Below, piece by piece: positions 21,751 to 33,848 of a stretch of 64,000 bases of DNA. Location: the NCBI RefSeq assembly GCF_029168945.1, contig NC_083601.1, positions 72,033,595-72,097,594 on the forward strand. Reading direction: 5' to 3'. Under the pieces are notes generated by a model. That model did no database searches, had not been told where the DNA came from, and worked only from the letters and a program-made list of their open reading frames with translations. The number at the start of each line of letters is the position of its first letter. Positions within the stretch are counted from its first letter, which is position 1. A program made the translations under genes and the position numbers. Source of the stretch: Cannabis sativa. Lineage: Eukaryota; Streptophyta; Magnoliopsida; Rosales; Cannabaceae.

Positions 21751-24700
21751 TAATTGATTTACTTGCAAGAAATTTGGACTTTAAAACGATTGTTTGTTTG
21801 TTTTTGGATGGTATCATGTTGTATTGAGTGTTATTTGATGATTGATTGATGTTTGTAAATTTTCGTGAAAAATAATTGCGATTCTGTTTCTAGAATTATT
21901 TTTATTGGATATTATGAAAAAAATTAAGCAAGTTACTTTTTTACAGAACTCAATTTCGATTTAATTTGAATTAGTTATGATTTTTTGAAGATTCGAAAAA
22001 ATCGGAGTTGTGCTGAAATTTTCCCACGATCGCGAAAACTGCCCGTACAGCTCACAATTTTTTCGTTTTTCTTCGTTTTTTCATGCTTTTTCATGGAATT
22101 AACTTCCGATTTTTTGTGTAGTTCTGTATTTATACTATTACTATTCCTAATTCAATTCTAATTATCATTTTGAATTAATTAAATATTTTTTAAATTTGAT
22201 TCAAGATATTAGTGTAATTTGAATTTAAAATAGTTAGTATCTATCTTATCTGCTTAATAATCTATCTTATTTTTAAATTTGATTATATCTTATCTTATTT
22301 TTAAATTTAAGGTCAGATTTTAAATTTTTTAAATTAATTTTTTTTTTAAATAATTTGACCTTATTTAAATTTAAAATAAGATAACTATAATAATGTAATT
22401 TTAAATAGATATAAGATATTTTGCTAACTTTTAAATTTTGTTATTTTATTTATTTAAATTACATTAAAATCTGAAAAAGATATTCATTTATCTTTTTTAA
22501 TTTTTTATTTAATTTTTATTTATAAAATAACATTTAAATTTTAAAAGTAGTTAGCAAATTTTTGAAATGATATTTAGGTTGGTTGAAACCTAATTTTTCA
22601 AAATTGTAGGTTTAATTTAAAAAATTTTTAAAATTTTCGATTTTTTTTTTATATTTTTAAAAATTTTCGAAAATAAATATCTTTTTTATTTAATTAATTA
22701 TTTCGAAATTAATAATTTAATTTAAAATTAAATAAATCCTACATCAAACTATCCAGCTAACCTTGTTGGAGGAGTATGTATTTTAGCTTGTTTGTAAGTT
22801 TTCAAAACCTATTATTACTTGATTGCAAATAGCCATGGTTACTTTTTGCCAGATCTAATGATCTGATGGCTCCTTTGGTCAAGTTAATAATTTGTAACAG
22901 GTATATTTACAATCTTCTTTCATCTGTGTATGACCTAGCAACATGATAGGACCCATCCAAAGTGTGCCTGTGTGAGCCTATGTGTTTAATTTTATTATAG
23001 ATGCATATAGGTTGTTGTTGCTAAAATAAATTATCATAGTTCTTGATAGAATTTATTTAGGCCCATTTAGTTTTTGGGCCTATTCAATTAATAACAGTTG
23101 TTCTTATTAAGGTTAAATTCCTCTCTTTTGGGCCTTGTGTGAGAGTTGGGAGCCATAGTAGTGGGTACGACATACTGAACCCAGCACCCGCTCACATGAA
23201 CCACCCCAATTGTGAAGGCCCATTTGCCTGATTTGAATAACTGTACTAGGTTAATTAAACTAGTTTAACCTAATAAAATTGATTAGCAACATAATTAATT
23301 TCATTTATTTTGAAATTAATTTAAGAAAATTATAGTTTAAAGAATTTTTTATTCTAAGCTAAACTATATGTATTTTCTTGTATTTAATTAAATATAGAAT
23401 TATAACCATCTAGATTCTTTCTGGAGCTTAATTTAAATTTTTCATTAAATATTCCTATTTAAGTTGATATTTAGTTATCTTCAACTAACCAACTTAAATC
23501 TGAATATCTTTTGGATTTAAAATTTCAAAATTAAGTTGAGGAATTTTAGGCATTGGTTATTAAGATTCTTTAGATATTTTTTAAGTTAATATCTTTTCGA
23601 ATATTAACTTAAAATGGAATATTTTCAAATTAAGTGGTTACAACTTAATTTTTGATATTTAATTAAATTTAAATTAGAAAAATATTTAGGTTCTAGATTT
23701 TTTCTAATACAACTTAATTAGATATTTTTTCAAATTTTGTGGAAAAGATACTTAGTCAAATAAGATATTTTCTAGATAGTTATTTCTAGACTATTTATTA
23801 TTTCTAATATTAAATAGGAAAATATTATACATTGTGAAATTAATTATTTATATAATTAATTTTGGTACAATTTATTTAAGTATATTTTTCCTAGTATTAA
23901 ACTAGAGATTAATAATTAAGTCTTCTCTACACTTAATTATTTATTTCTTGAATTTAATACATTTAATTAATTTGAAAATTAAATATCTAAGTTGATTTTC
24001 ATCATGATACTTAAATATTTTTTTCATGACACTTAATTAAATAGAAAATTATTTTTAGTTGAAATTTATTTTTTCAACTAAATTTAAATAATTTTCAAAA
24101 TATATTTTTTCTTTATTTTATTAATCAGATTTCGAAATTGCATTTCTTAAATGCTGGAATTTCGAATTTTATTTGAAAAATAGATTAAAGTTGTAAATTA
24201 TTTATTTTAATTTTGGACCAACTTATATCAATAATTTTTTCATTTAATGATTAATTAAAATAAATTGAATTAAAGTAAATTATTAGAAATTGAATTAATT
24301 TGTCAAAGGAAAATCTAGATAGATGATATTTTTGCTTGAAGTATTTTTCCTAGTGTATTTAATTAAATAGAAAATTAATATTTAAGTTGATTTTCATCAT
24401 CTACTTAAATATTTGAAATTTTTCTTATATATTTAATTAAATAGGAAAATTATATTTTTTGTTGTAAATTAATTTTATTAATTAATTTTGGGCCAACATT
24501 AAATTAGAATAATTTTTCCAGGATTAATTTTTTATTTTAACATGCATTTTCGAAAATTGTGTCCTAGAATACTTTAATTTTTCGAAATGCAATATATATT
24601 TATAGAAAATTAAATTTTAGTTTTAAATTAATTTAAATTAATTTTGTAACAACTTAAATTGAATATTTTTCTAAATATTTATTGGAAATTATTACTAAGA

Positions 24701-25440
24701 TGGAAATAATTCATGTTATTTTCATATCCATCTAAGTAAAATTTATAAATATTAAATTAAAATTTATATTTAGAATTTTTCATTCTAAATTGGAAATTTT
24801 AAATAAATATATATTTAAAATAAATAAATTAAATAAAGAGAATCAAAGAAAATACAACTCACTTTAAATAATGAGCTTGATTATTATTAAGATATTCGAT
24901 CTCCATTGTTGGTCTTACAAAAGTTAAATGTTTTCAATATAACCTTGAGACGCTAGACTTTGTCCCCCTATGGATGGTTATTCGTTGAACGCATTTAACA
25001 CCGTAAGATTTCATTTGATAAGTGTTTTGTGAGTTTTCATCTCTATTTAGACTCTCCCCTACGGTGACTACTTAGAGATAAACTCATAAAACATGAAACA
25101 ATGGTGGAAGCTCACAAAATAAGAATAACCTTGACTCTCGCCTACCGGGACAACGTTGGATTCTTATTTTGATCGAATAAAAGGTTGCTAGAATGGTTTC
25201 TATTTTAGATGAGCTGACAACTCTATTCAATAAATGATACTTTGACTCTCGCCTACCGGGACACTGTATCAGTTTGTTGAAAACCTTGGAAATTATTTAG
25301 GATTGTATGTTTTAATATTTTCACTAGTCATTCCTACTTGTTATATGTTTATAATTTCTGAATTGTGTATGAATTTATATTGAACCATGTTGTTTTCTGT
25401 TATTAAGTTGTAGTTTAATTTCGAATCTTCATTGTTGCTC
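21751..25440 (+). other. Long non-coding leader of element C
   Basis: AT-rich, no gene. The GC patch holds CGATCG at 22027-22032. The GC-rich box is closed by TGGGCCTT (23129-23136) and AAGGCCCA (23215-23222). Leader motifs TGACTCTCGCCTACCGGGA lie at 25132-25150 and 25243-25261. The hairpins seen in A and E are eroded here (near 24964 and 25050). Confidence 0.75.
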
Positions 25441-27720
25441 TAACATGTTTGTTTTTCTAATGAGATAAATCTCTAATGGATTTTCACCATTAGACATACA
25501 TAATAGTGTAAGATCTCGAAAGATAAATATTGTATATGCAACATCTAGCTGTTCATCAATTGATGACACCTTAGACTAGTATTTTTACAATATGAAACAA
25601 GAAGATTACATAAATAAGATTACTTTGTCTTTCGCTAATCGAAGCATCGTTGGATTCTTATTTATAAACGAAATTATCCTAATTCCTCTTAGCTTATTCA
25701 TTTCGAATTAGCTCAATAATATATCATTGGATGAATGGTCTATAAATCATTTCATGTCATTATATTTTCTCTTAAGAAATTAAATGACGCATATGATTAT
25801 AATCCCGAAATTCTATTCCCAATTGATATAAATCCTCAATCTTAGAAATCTCCTACTTGTATGGGCAAATCTGACTTAGAGTTTGTATTAGTAGTGCTGG
25901 TTCAAGATAGAATTACTCATTATATTTGGTATAAATTTAAGTCTTTGACTTTAATTTTAGATTCCAAATAGAAATTTTCTTATATTTCTAATTCCAGAAT
26001 ACAATACAGTTACACTTTCTCAAGTGTTTAATATCCATATTCTATTAATGGATTAAAACTGTATGGAATATGAGTTAGGTATTCTGTGACCAGGATCCAC
26101 TTGCACTATTCTAAGAACTCTTTGATGTAACTAAACCTATCTCATCAATAGACACTACCACATTTTTTTTAATCTATGGCATTTGTATCTTGTTCATAGT
26201 GGATTTGACAAGATCAATCTCTGCAAAGAGTTAATATGCCTATATCCACTGAAAGTAGTTCATCTCATTCGCAGATGGATGTACATTCAGGGGTGGATAT
26301 GCGTTTTTCGTTGTATTCTTAAAACGATAACTCTAGATTATACCTTTTAGCAAAGAAATTTGAAATGTTTGAAAAATTTCATTAATTTCTAGCAATGGTT
26401 AAAACCATTAAGGTAAGTGGTTAAAGATCTTGCGAACTGATAGGGGTGGAGAAATAGTTAGTAGATATGCAGTTCAAAGATCATTAAATTGAGTTTTGAA
26501 TTATATCCAAACTTACCTCCCCAGAAATTTCGAGTTGCATATTGATGATTAGTTACTAGTCGTTGCCTAAATCCTTCTATGGTAATACAATTTCAGAATG
26601 ATGTAATGGTTGGGTACTTAATGTAAATCATTACTAGATTCATGGATGACCTAATCAAAATCTTAAGAAAAGCTAGAACTTCTAACCATGGTTTGTTAGC
26701 TATTCTAAGTGATTAGGGGTGGACCATCCCATTGTCAATAGATAAGAAAGTGTTTGTTCAAACAAATACTACTTTTCTAAGAAAATGACTAAGTCTGAAA
26801 ATCAAGTAGCAAATAAAGGAGATATTTTTCTTGATTCCAAAAGTGTTCTATCATCTTATATAACATATGATGATCCCACTGCCTCTGTTGTCTTGTCACA
26901 ACCGAAGAGATCAATACCATTTAGTTTTCTTCGACATAATTCATGGTACCTTGTCGTAGTGGGAGAGTTTCTAGGAACTCACCTTCTTATGACTTGGGAG
27001 ACACTAGTGATTAAAATCCATTGCGAGTTTAAACAAGTAATGGATTGTCAAGATAAGAAACTAAGAAAAGCCAATAGAACTATGGTTTAATCCATTCACA
27101 TGGAGTAACCTAAAGTTTTCTATTACAAGGATATAAAAGGAAATTTTCGTTTATAAGTCTATTCAATGGACTTAACAAAACTTCCTGTTCCTAGTATTAT
27201 AGGTTTGAGTTTATCTAAACCTATGGCTTGTGGTATACCTGGTAATTACTTACTCTAATGCAAGCAACTTACTTTAGTAAGATGCTGAAGCATTTTCTTT
27301 CTAATGGCAATCTATAGAAGCTTCACAACTTCTTAAACATAGATTTTATTTATCTAAGGAAAAGTCTCAACTATTCCAGAAAAGATAAAGCCATGCAAGA
27401 ATTTCTTATATCAACAGTGAGAGGTCTTAGATATGCTTTTGTATGCCTTAGACCAGACATCTACTGTTGAGTGGGAGTAATGAGTAGGTATCAGATTAAT
27501 CTAGGAGAAGAACATTGGAAGACAATCAAGTAAATCTTAAGATAAAGAAGAGGAACTATATGTTAGTCTATAAGGGTGTGTTTAAAACTCTTAGACTACA
27601 CCATATCAGATTTCAAAATTTGCCTTTGTGCTAGTAAATTTTTCTGATAAGATGGTGGTTACTCTGGGGGTGGAATAGTGATTTTGGAGAAGTGTAAAAA
27701 CCTATCTGAAGTCTCTAGGT
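25441..27720 (+). pseudogene. Degenerate copia pol of element C
   Basis: Pol (protease, integrase, RT, RNase H) is recognisable only as scraps in the right order. The GAG-pre-integrase-like LWHLYLVHSGFDKINL lies at 26174-26260. The integrase C-terminal KVFVQTNTTFL lies at 26741-26780. RSGRVSRNSP, the linker before RT, starts at 26955. FLSNGNL* from the RT DVKTAFLNG region lies at 27294-27317. RPDIYC*VGVMSRYQ with LGEEHW from RNase H starts at 27450, and a WRSVK remnant lies near 27675-27700. The RT YVDD region is missing. An open frame of 101 codons at 26785-27090 is in another frame from these remnants. The match to Angela-type pol is from recalled motifs. Confidence 0.72.
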
Positions 27721-28073
27721 CTACCAGAGAGAGACTGAATGTTAAAGCTGTAGGAAAGGTACTTATTCAGTCTAAGGAAAGTTCTATACATTTTTGGCAT
27801 CATTCCAAATTGCCTTAAACTACTAGTGTTAATTTCTTGATTAACCAAAAGTAGTTGCCATATAGAATCCAGTATCCCAAGAGAGTAGACATATAGAGAG
27901 GAATTTCACATTATCAATGATTTTGTGATTAAAGGAAGAGTAATGGTGGAGAAAAGGTTGTGTTTAATTCAACCTTTCAGATCCTATTACGAGGAGTTTA
28001 CTACTACTACACTTGATTTGTATATCAAGGTGTTGAGATTATTTGAAACGCACTTTTTGTTTTATATTAGTGC

Positions 28074-28082
28074 AAGTGGGAG
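28074..28082 (+). promoter_or_regulatory. Polypurine tract of element C
   Basis: AAGTGGGAG two bases before the 3' LTR. Confidence 0.85.
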
Positions 28083-28084
28083 TT

Positions 28085-29980
28085 TGTTGGGTTTTATGCC
28101 CTAAATAAAACTCATTTCAATATAATCAGATTTACTTATTAATATAGATCAGAAATAACATTTAATGTTGCATGGTTCACATGATTTATTTCATGATTAT
28201 ATGTACATAATGTATAAATTCATCTGAAACCCTTTTTACATACTTGATCCTGTTTATTGTGCCGTCAACACATTGGAAAGTAAACATGACTATGTGAATT
28301 AAGTTTCCTAGATTTATCAGACACAGGGTTTTACTGATATGATAATCTACAACAGAGTTTACTTGCATTTGGAGAACTGCTATGTTCTTTCCAGAGCATT
28401 GGTTAAAGTAAAGCTCAGGTTGGATGCATGGAGTATGCATCGGAAGGGACCGATATTGAACTTTGACTTAGATTTATTAAACTTACCGTAATATCTATTC
28501 AAGTGAATATCGCCTAGTTGATCCTAGATCAAATGATCTTAATCCTGATATGATTAGGCTCAATCTCGAGAGGCTATTCGTGTTCTTTGATTTGTTAGTT
28601 AAGCCTACTTTTAGGTCAGGGTGATACGTACATTTTGGGAACACGGTAGTGCAATTGAGTGGGAGCGCTATCATAAACATGGAATCTATAGCTTATATCT
28701 GGTGAATAGTAAGCAAAGGATGATCTCCTTCGAGCTTGACCAAACGAACATAAATGGTGGAGTACTCACTTCACATAAGCTGAAATATCATTTATACGGG
28801 GTCAAGTGTTTTAAGGAATAAATACATTGTAGAGTGTAACGGTAATTTAATCCCTTTACAATGTAGATCATTCATATAGAGGATCATTGATCACATTAGG
28901 ATTATAACAATGGATAACTAATGATGTGTCTATATGGTGGAACATATAGAGCATTCTATATACTGAGAGTGCAATTCTAAGTTCTATGCGTGGATTCAAC
29001 GAAGAATTAATAAGTTAGTGAATTTTAGTAATAAATTCTTGATCTACTCATTGGAAGCTCGGTTATATAGACCCATGGTCCCCGCACTAGTTGAGATAAT
29101 ATTGCTTGTAAGACTCATATAATTGGTTTTTATTAATCAATTATAATTCTCAAATTAGACTATGTCTATTTGGGAATTTTTCATTAAGTAAGGGCGAAAT
29201 TGTAAAGAAAGAGTTTATAGGGGCATATTTGTTAATTATGATACTTTGTATGGTTCAATTAATAAATATGATAAATGACAATATTATTTAATAATTATTT
29301 ATAGTTATTAAATAGTTAGAATTGACATTTAAATGGTTGAATTAGAAAATTGGCGTTTTTGAGAAAATCAGATGCAGAAAAGATAAAACTGCAAAATTGC
29401 AAAAAGTGAGGCCCAAATCCACATGTATAGGGCCGGCCACTTTTGTAGGGTTTTTCCCTCTGATATTTTCATTATTTTAATGCCAAATAATTCAAACCTA
29501 ACCCTAGTGGAATGCTATAAATAGATAGTGAAGGATTCAGGAAAATTAGACTATTCTTCTGACACTTTCTGAATCAGAAAAACTGAGCCTTCTCTCTCCC
29601 TATCTTTGGCCGAACCCACTTTCTCTTTCTTCCCTCTCAAATTTCGAAATCCTTAGTGTATGAGTAGTGCCCACACATAGCAAGTGATACCTCAATCATA
29701 GTGAGGAAGATCGTGAAGAAAGACATTCAGCAAAAGGAGGTTTCAGCATCAAATATTCAGAGAAAGAGATCCAGGTTTAGATATTGATAATTCTCTGCTA
29801 CAGAAAGGAATCAAGGGCTAGATATCTGAACGGAAGGAGTTATTATATTCCGCTGCACCCAATGTAAGGTTTCTCAAACTTTATATGTGTTTAATTTATC
29901 GTTTTAGAAAGTTCATATTTAGGATGTTAATCAACATACTTGTGAGTAGATCTAAGATCCTGGTAAAATAAATTCCAACA
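28085..29980 (+). repeat. 3' LTR of element C
   Basis: 1,896 bp paired with 19821-21731. It lacks a short segment near 28298 relative to the 5' copy. Followed by target duplication GTTAT. Confidence 0.95.
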
Positions 29981-30580
29981 GTTATAGATTCCATATCTAT
30001 GTTTAGCGCTCCCACTCAATTGTACTATCGTGTTCCCAAAATGTACGTATCACCCTGACCAAAAAGTAGGCTTAACTAACAAATCAAAAAACACAAATAA
30101 CACTCTTGAGATCGAACCTTATCATGTCAAGATTAAGATAATTTGATCTAGGATCAACTAGGTGATATTGAATTGAATAGATATTACTGTAAATTTATCA
30201 TATCTAATCAAAGTTCAATATCGGTCCCTTCCAATGTATACTTCATACATATCATACTGGTAAACTTTGCCAATACGCTGGAAATGACATAACACTTATC
30301 CAAGGTGTAAGTATACCTATCGCTGATTATCATGCCAGTCTAAATCCAGTGAACTGACAAATCTGGGAATTGAACTTTTGAACATATAATCATGATTATA
30401 TTCCACTGTGCTGACAACACGATGACCATGAACAAATACATATGTTCTGTTCCTAATAGAATTTATAATCATGAAATAAATCATGTGAACCATGCAATAT
30501 AAAATGTGATTTCTGATCTTTATTAATTAGTAAATCTGATTATATTGAAATGAGTTTTATTTAGGGCACAAAATCCAACA
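29981..30580 (-). repeat. 3' LTR of element D, right part
   Basis: D's LTR resumes after the duplicated GTTAT and ends at the reversed TGTTGG (30575-30580). The next bases are the reversed polypurine tract, showing that this is the 3' LTR of a minus-strand element extending rightwards. Confidence 0.88.
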
Positions 30581-30582
30581 AA

Positions 30583-30591
30583 CTCCCACTT
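30583..30591 (-). promoter_or_regulatory. Polypurine tract of element D
   Basis: Reverse complement of AAGTGGGAG adjoining the LTR. Confidence 0.82.
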
Positions 30592-32054
30592 GCACTAATA
30601 TAAAACAAAAAGTGCATTTCAAATAATCTCAACACCTTCATATCTAGATCAAGTGTAGTTTGTAGTGTACTCTTCGTAATAGGATCTGACTGGTTGTATT
30701 TAATACAACATTTCCTCCACCATTACATTTTCTTAATCACAAAATTCTTGATATTGTGAAATTCCTCTCTATGTGTCTACTCCTTTAGGGATACTGAATT
30801 CTTTACTTTTTGGCAACTACTTTTGCGTTAGTGAGGAAGTAACACTAGTAGTTAATAAATGTTGGAACAATGCCAAAAATGTATAGAACTTTCCTTAGAC
30901 TGAATAAGTATCTTGCCTGCAACATTAACATTCAGTGTCTCTGGTAGAGTTAGAGACTTCAGATAGGTTTTTACACTTCTCCAAAATCACTACTCCACCC
31001 TCAGAGTAATCACCATCTAATCAGCAGACTTTCTATCACTAAGGCAAGTCTATAAATTTAATTTGGTGTAGTCTAAGAGCATCAAATACACCCTTATTGA
31101 CTAACATATAGTTCCTCTTCTTGATCTTAAGATTCACTTGATTGTGTTCCAATGTTCCTTTCTTGGATTAATCTGATACCTACTCATTACTCCCACTCAA
31201 CAGCACGTGTCTGGTTTAAGGCATACTAAAGCATATCTGAGACCTCTCACTGTTGATCCAAGGAATTCCTTCATTGGCCTTATCTTTTGTGGAATAGTTG
31301 AGACTTTTCCTTAGATAAATAAAATTTATATCTAGAAGTCGAGAAGCTTCTATAGATTACCATTAGAAAAATGCTCCAGCATCTTACTAAAGTAAGTTGC
31401 TAGCACTAGAGTAATTAATTAACCAGGTATACCACAAGCCATAGGTTTAGATAATCTCAAACCTATAATACTACGAACAGAAAGTTTTGTTAAGTCCATT
31501 AAATAGACTTACTAATGAAAATTTCCTTTCTTGTCCTTGTAACAGATTTTGGTTGTTCCATATGAATGGTTTTAACCATAGTTCTCTTGGCTTTTCTTCT
31601 TAGTTTCTTATTCTGACAATCCATTACTTGTTTAAACTAACAATGGATTTTAATCATAAGTGTCTCCCAAGTCATAATAGGGTGAGTTCCTTGAAACCCT
31701 CCCACTACAAAATGGTACCGTGAATTTTTTCTAAGAATACTAAATGGTATGGTCCTCTTCGGTTGTGTCAAGACAACAGAGGCAGTGAGACCATCTAATA
31801 TAAAATAAGATGATTGAACCCTTTTGGAATCAAGAAAAATAACTCCTTTATTTGCTACTTTGTTTTTTAGACTTAGTCATTTTCTTAGAAAAGTAGTATT
31901 TGTTGAAACAAACACTTTCTTATCTAATGACTATGGGATGGTCCACCCCTAATCACTTAGAATAGCTAACAAACATGCAAACCTTGGTTAACAGTTCTAG
32001 CTTTTCTTAAGATTACGATTAGGTCATCCATGAATCTAGTAATGGTTTATACTA
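30592..32054 (-). pseudogene. Degenerate copia pol of element D, 3' part
   Basis: Minus-strand counterpart of C's pol tail. The RNase H remnant lies near 31180-31230 and the NGNL-type RT remnant with the same reversed TAG near 31350-31375. The RSGRV linker lies near 31690-31710 and the KVFV..NTTFL remnant near 31880-31915. Interrupted at 32055 by a DNA transposon and resumed at 33849. Confidence 0.68.
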
Positions 32055-33848
32055 GGGAAATTTTTAATTATATACTTAATTATAAAGTAATTAACAAATA
32101 TACCATGAATAATTTAAATAATACAATAAGTGGTAACTGTACCGCATATATAAACAAATGATATCTCTTTTTTCATGTTAGTTTTAGATTCAAGTGGCAC
32201 ATTTATTTTTTTTTTCATCATTTTTTCTTTTATGTATGGTGACTTTTTTTTATTTTTTTTTTATTATTTTCTTTTGCATCTATATCTATTTTTGTTTTTT
32301 ATAATTTAAAAAATAAATAACAATTACACTGTTAATTATTTTGATTAAAAAATAATATTATTGCGATCTACTCCTCAAGTATCATTTTGATATGTGAGAA
32401 ACGTACATTTTCTTTACCGTCACCGAAGAATATATTTGAAATTGTTCAAAAAAATAATAAAATTTTTAAACTCAAACAAAATCAAATATGTACCATACTA
32501 AAAGTATTTTTTTTTTTATTGTGACTAATCTACCCAAAAAAGATTAATTTTGTATTTAAAAGTTATATCGTTAAAAAGTAAAGTACTATGATACTAATTG
32601 ATTTCTTTTTAATAAGTTTTACTTTGAGATAATATTATCTCATTTACATTTTTGTTACCTACCAATTAATTACTTTTAAAATCATATTGCTGTTTACCTA
32701 CTAATTAGTTACTTTTACAACTATAATTTTATTTTTAAGTTATATTATATTATTAAATGAATTTATATTATTTATACATATATATATTATATAGCTACTT
32801 TATGTTACCTCCAAATATATTTGAAACTAATAAATTACATTAAAAATATAATAAATTATTATATAACTTATTAGCAAAATTAATATAACTTTTTTTTTAT
32901 TTTATATTTTTTATAAATTTAAGATACTATGTAGTTTCATTATAATAAGTAGTTTTAAAATACATCAAATGTGTTCTATAAAATAATAAAATAAGTATAT
33001 AAAAACTACAATTTAGTTACATTTAATTATTATATAAAAAAATAATTTTTTAGTAATTGATGGAATTGGCTAGTATATTTAATTTTGTCTAAATTTAATG
33101 TGTGATTTTTTTGTTTTTTCTTTTAATATAACTTGTATGATGTTTAAGATACTATTTGTTGTATTTACAAGTTATTTTATAACTCTATCAAAATAATTTT
33201 ATAACAATAAGTTTATTTATAATTTAATCTTGTAATATCTAAAGATAAAAAAAGAAAAATACTTTTTAGTAACCTATCAAGTTGATGATACATTAAATTT
33301 TGTTTTGTTTAAGTTTAAAGTTTAATTACTTATTTGTTAAGAAAATATAAAAGAAACTAAAATGTTACATTTGACCCTGATTAATCTTCTTTAGTGATGA
33401 TGAAAAAATATATACTTATCACATAATAGTCATCTTAAAAAAAATACAATGATGTAATTTTTAAACCCAAACAATTATTTATGTAGTAAAAATTAATCTT
33501 TTTAAACTTGGAAAAAGAAAAAAAAAAAGGAGAAAGAAGTAAATGAAGTTGAAAATTATTATAAAGTTTTTCAAAAATAAATAAAATAAAATGAAAGAGA
33601 TATGTTGATGTCATGTCATTAACAAAAAAAAGTAACAAAATAAATGAATAAATAGAAAGAAAAACAATATAAAGGAGGTAGATGGATGCTTAGGTAAAAA
33701 TATAAAAATAAATAAGCTAGCATGTACATACAAAATGAAAAAAAGAAACACTGTACCACGTATATACCTGCCAAAATTTCACACATAAAAACATCAGCGT
33801 TAGTTATGATATTTTTTAAAAAATTTCGTCGGTAGGTGTAAATTTCTC
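32055..33848. mobile_element. Mutator-like non-autonomous DNA transposon in element D
   Basis: This is 1.79 kb of extremely AT-rich sequence absent from the matching place in B, C and E. It is bordered by a 9-bp direct repeat with one mismatch (TTTATACTA 32046-32054, ATTATACTA 33849-33857). Ends are GGGAAATTT and, inverted, GAGAAATTT. A 9-bp duplication and GRGAAATTT ends fit Mutator-like elements. The terminal repeats beyond nine bases are poor and there is no transposase frame. An 8-bp reading of the duplication would point to hAT instead. Confidence 0.65.

Larger units (their letters stand above)
19821..29980 (+). mobile_element. Copia element C, complete, inserted in the LTR of D
   Basis: A 10,160-bp element with target duplication GTTAT at 19816-19820 and 29981-29985, inserted opposite to D. 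It has a 5' LTR, primer site, long leader, pol remnant, polypurine tract and 3' LTR. No gag is seen: the stretch after the second leader motif (25243-25261) goes directly into non-coding sequence and pol scraps. Confidence 0.95.

Noticed and set aside
26785..27090. 101-codon open frame in C, partly kept at 600-815 (minus) in B and near 55674 in E
   Set aside because: The RSGRV..RNSP pol linker lies in another frame of the same DNA. Conservation follows from DNA similarity, and the frame is broken in E and D.
26289..27674. Repeated AGGGGTGGA/GGGGGTGGA motif in the 3' half of the copia elements
   Set aside because: At least two occurrences coincide with glycine-rich pol remnants (integrase end and RNase H), so a common regulatory role is not needed; the others may be chance.
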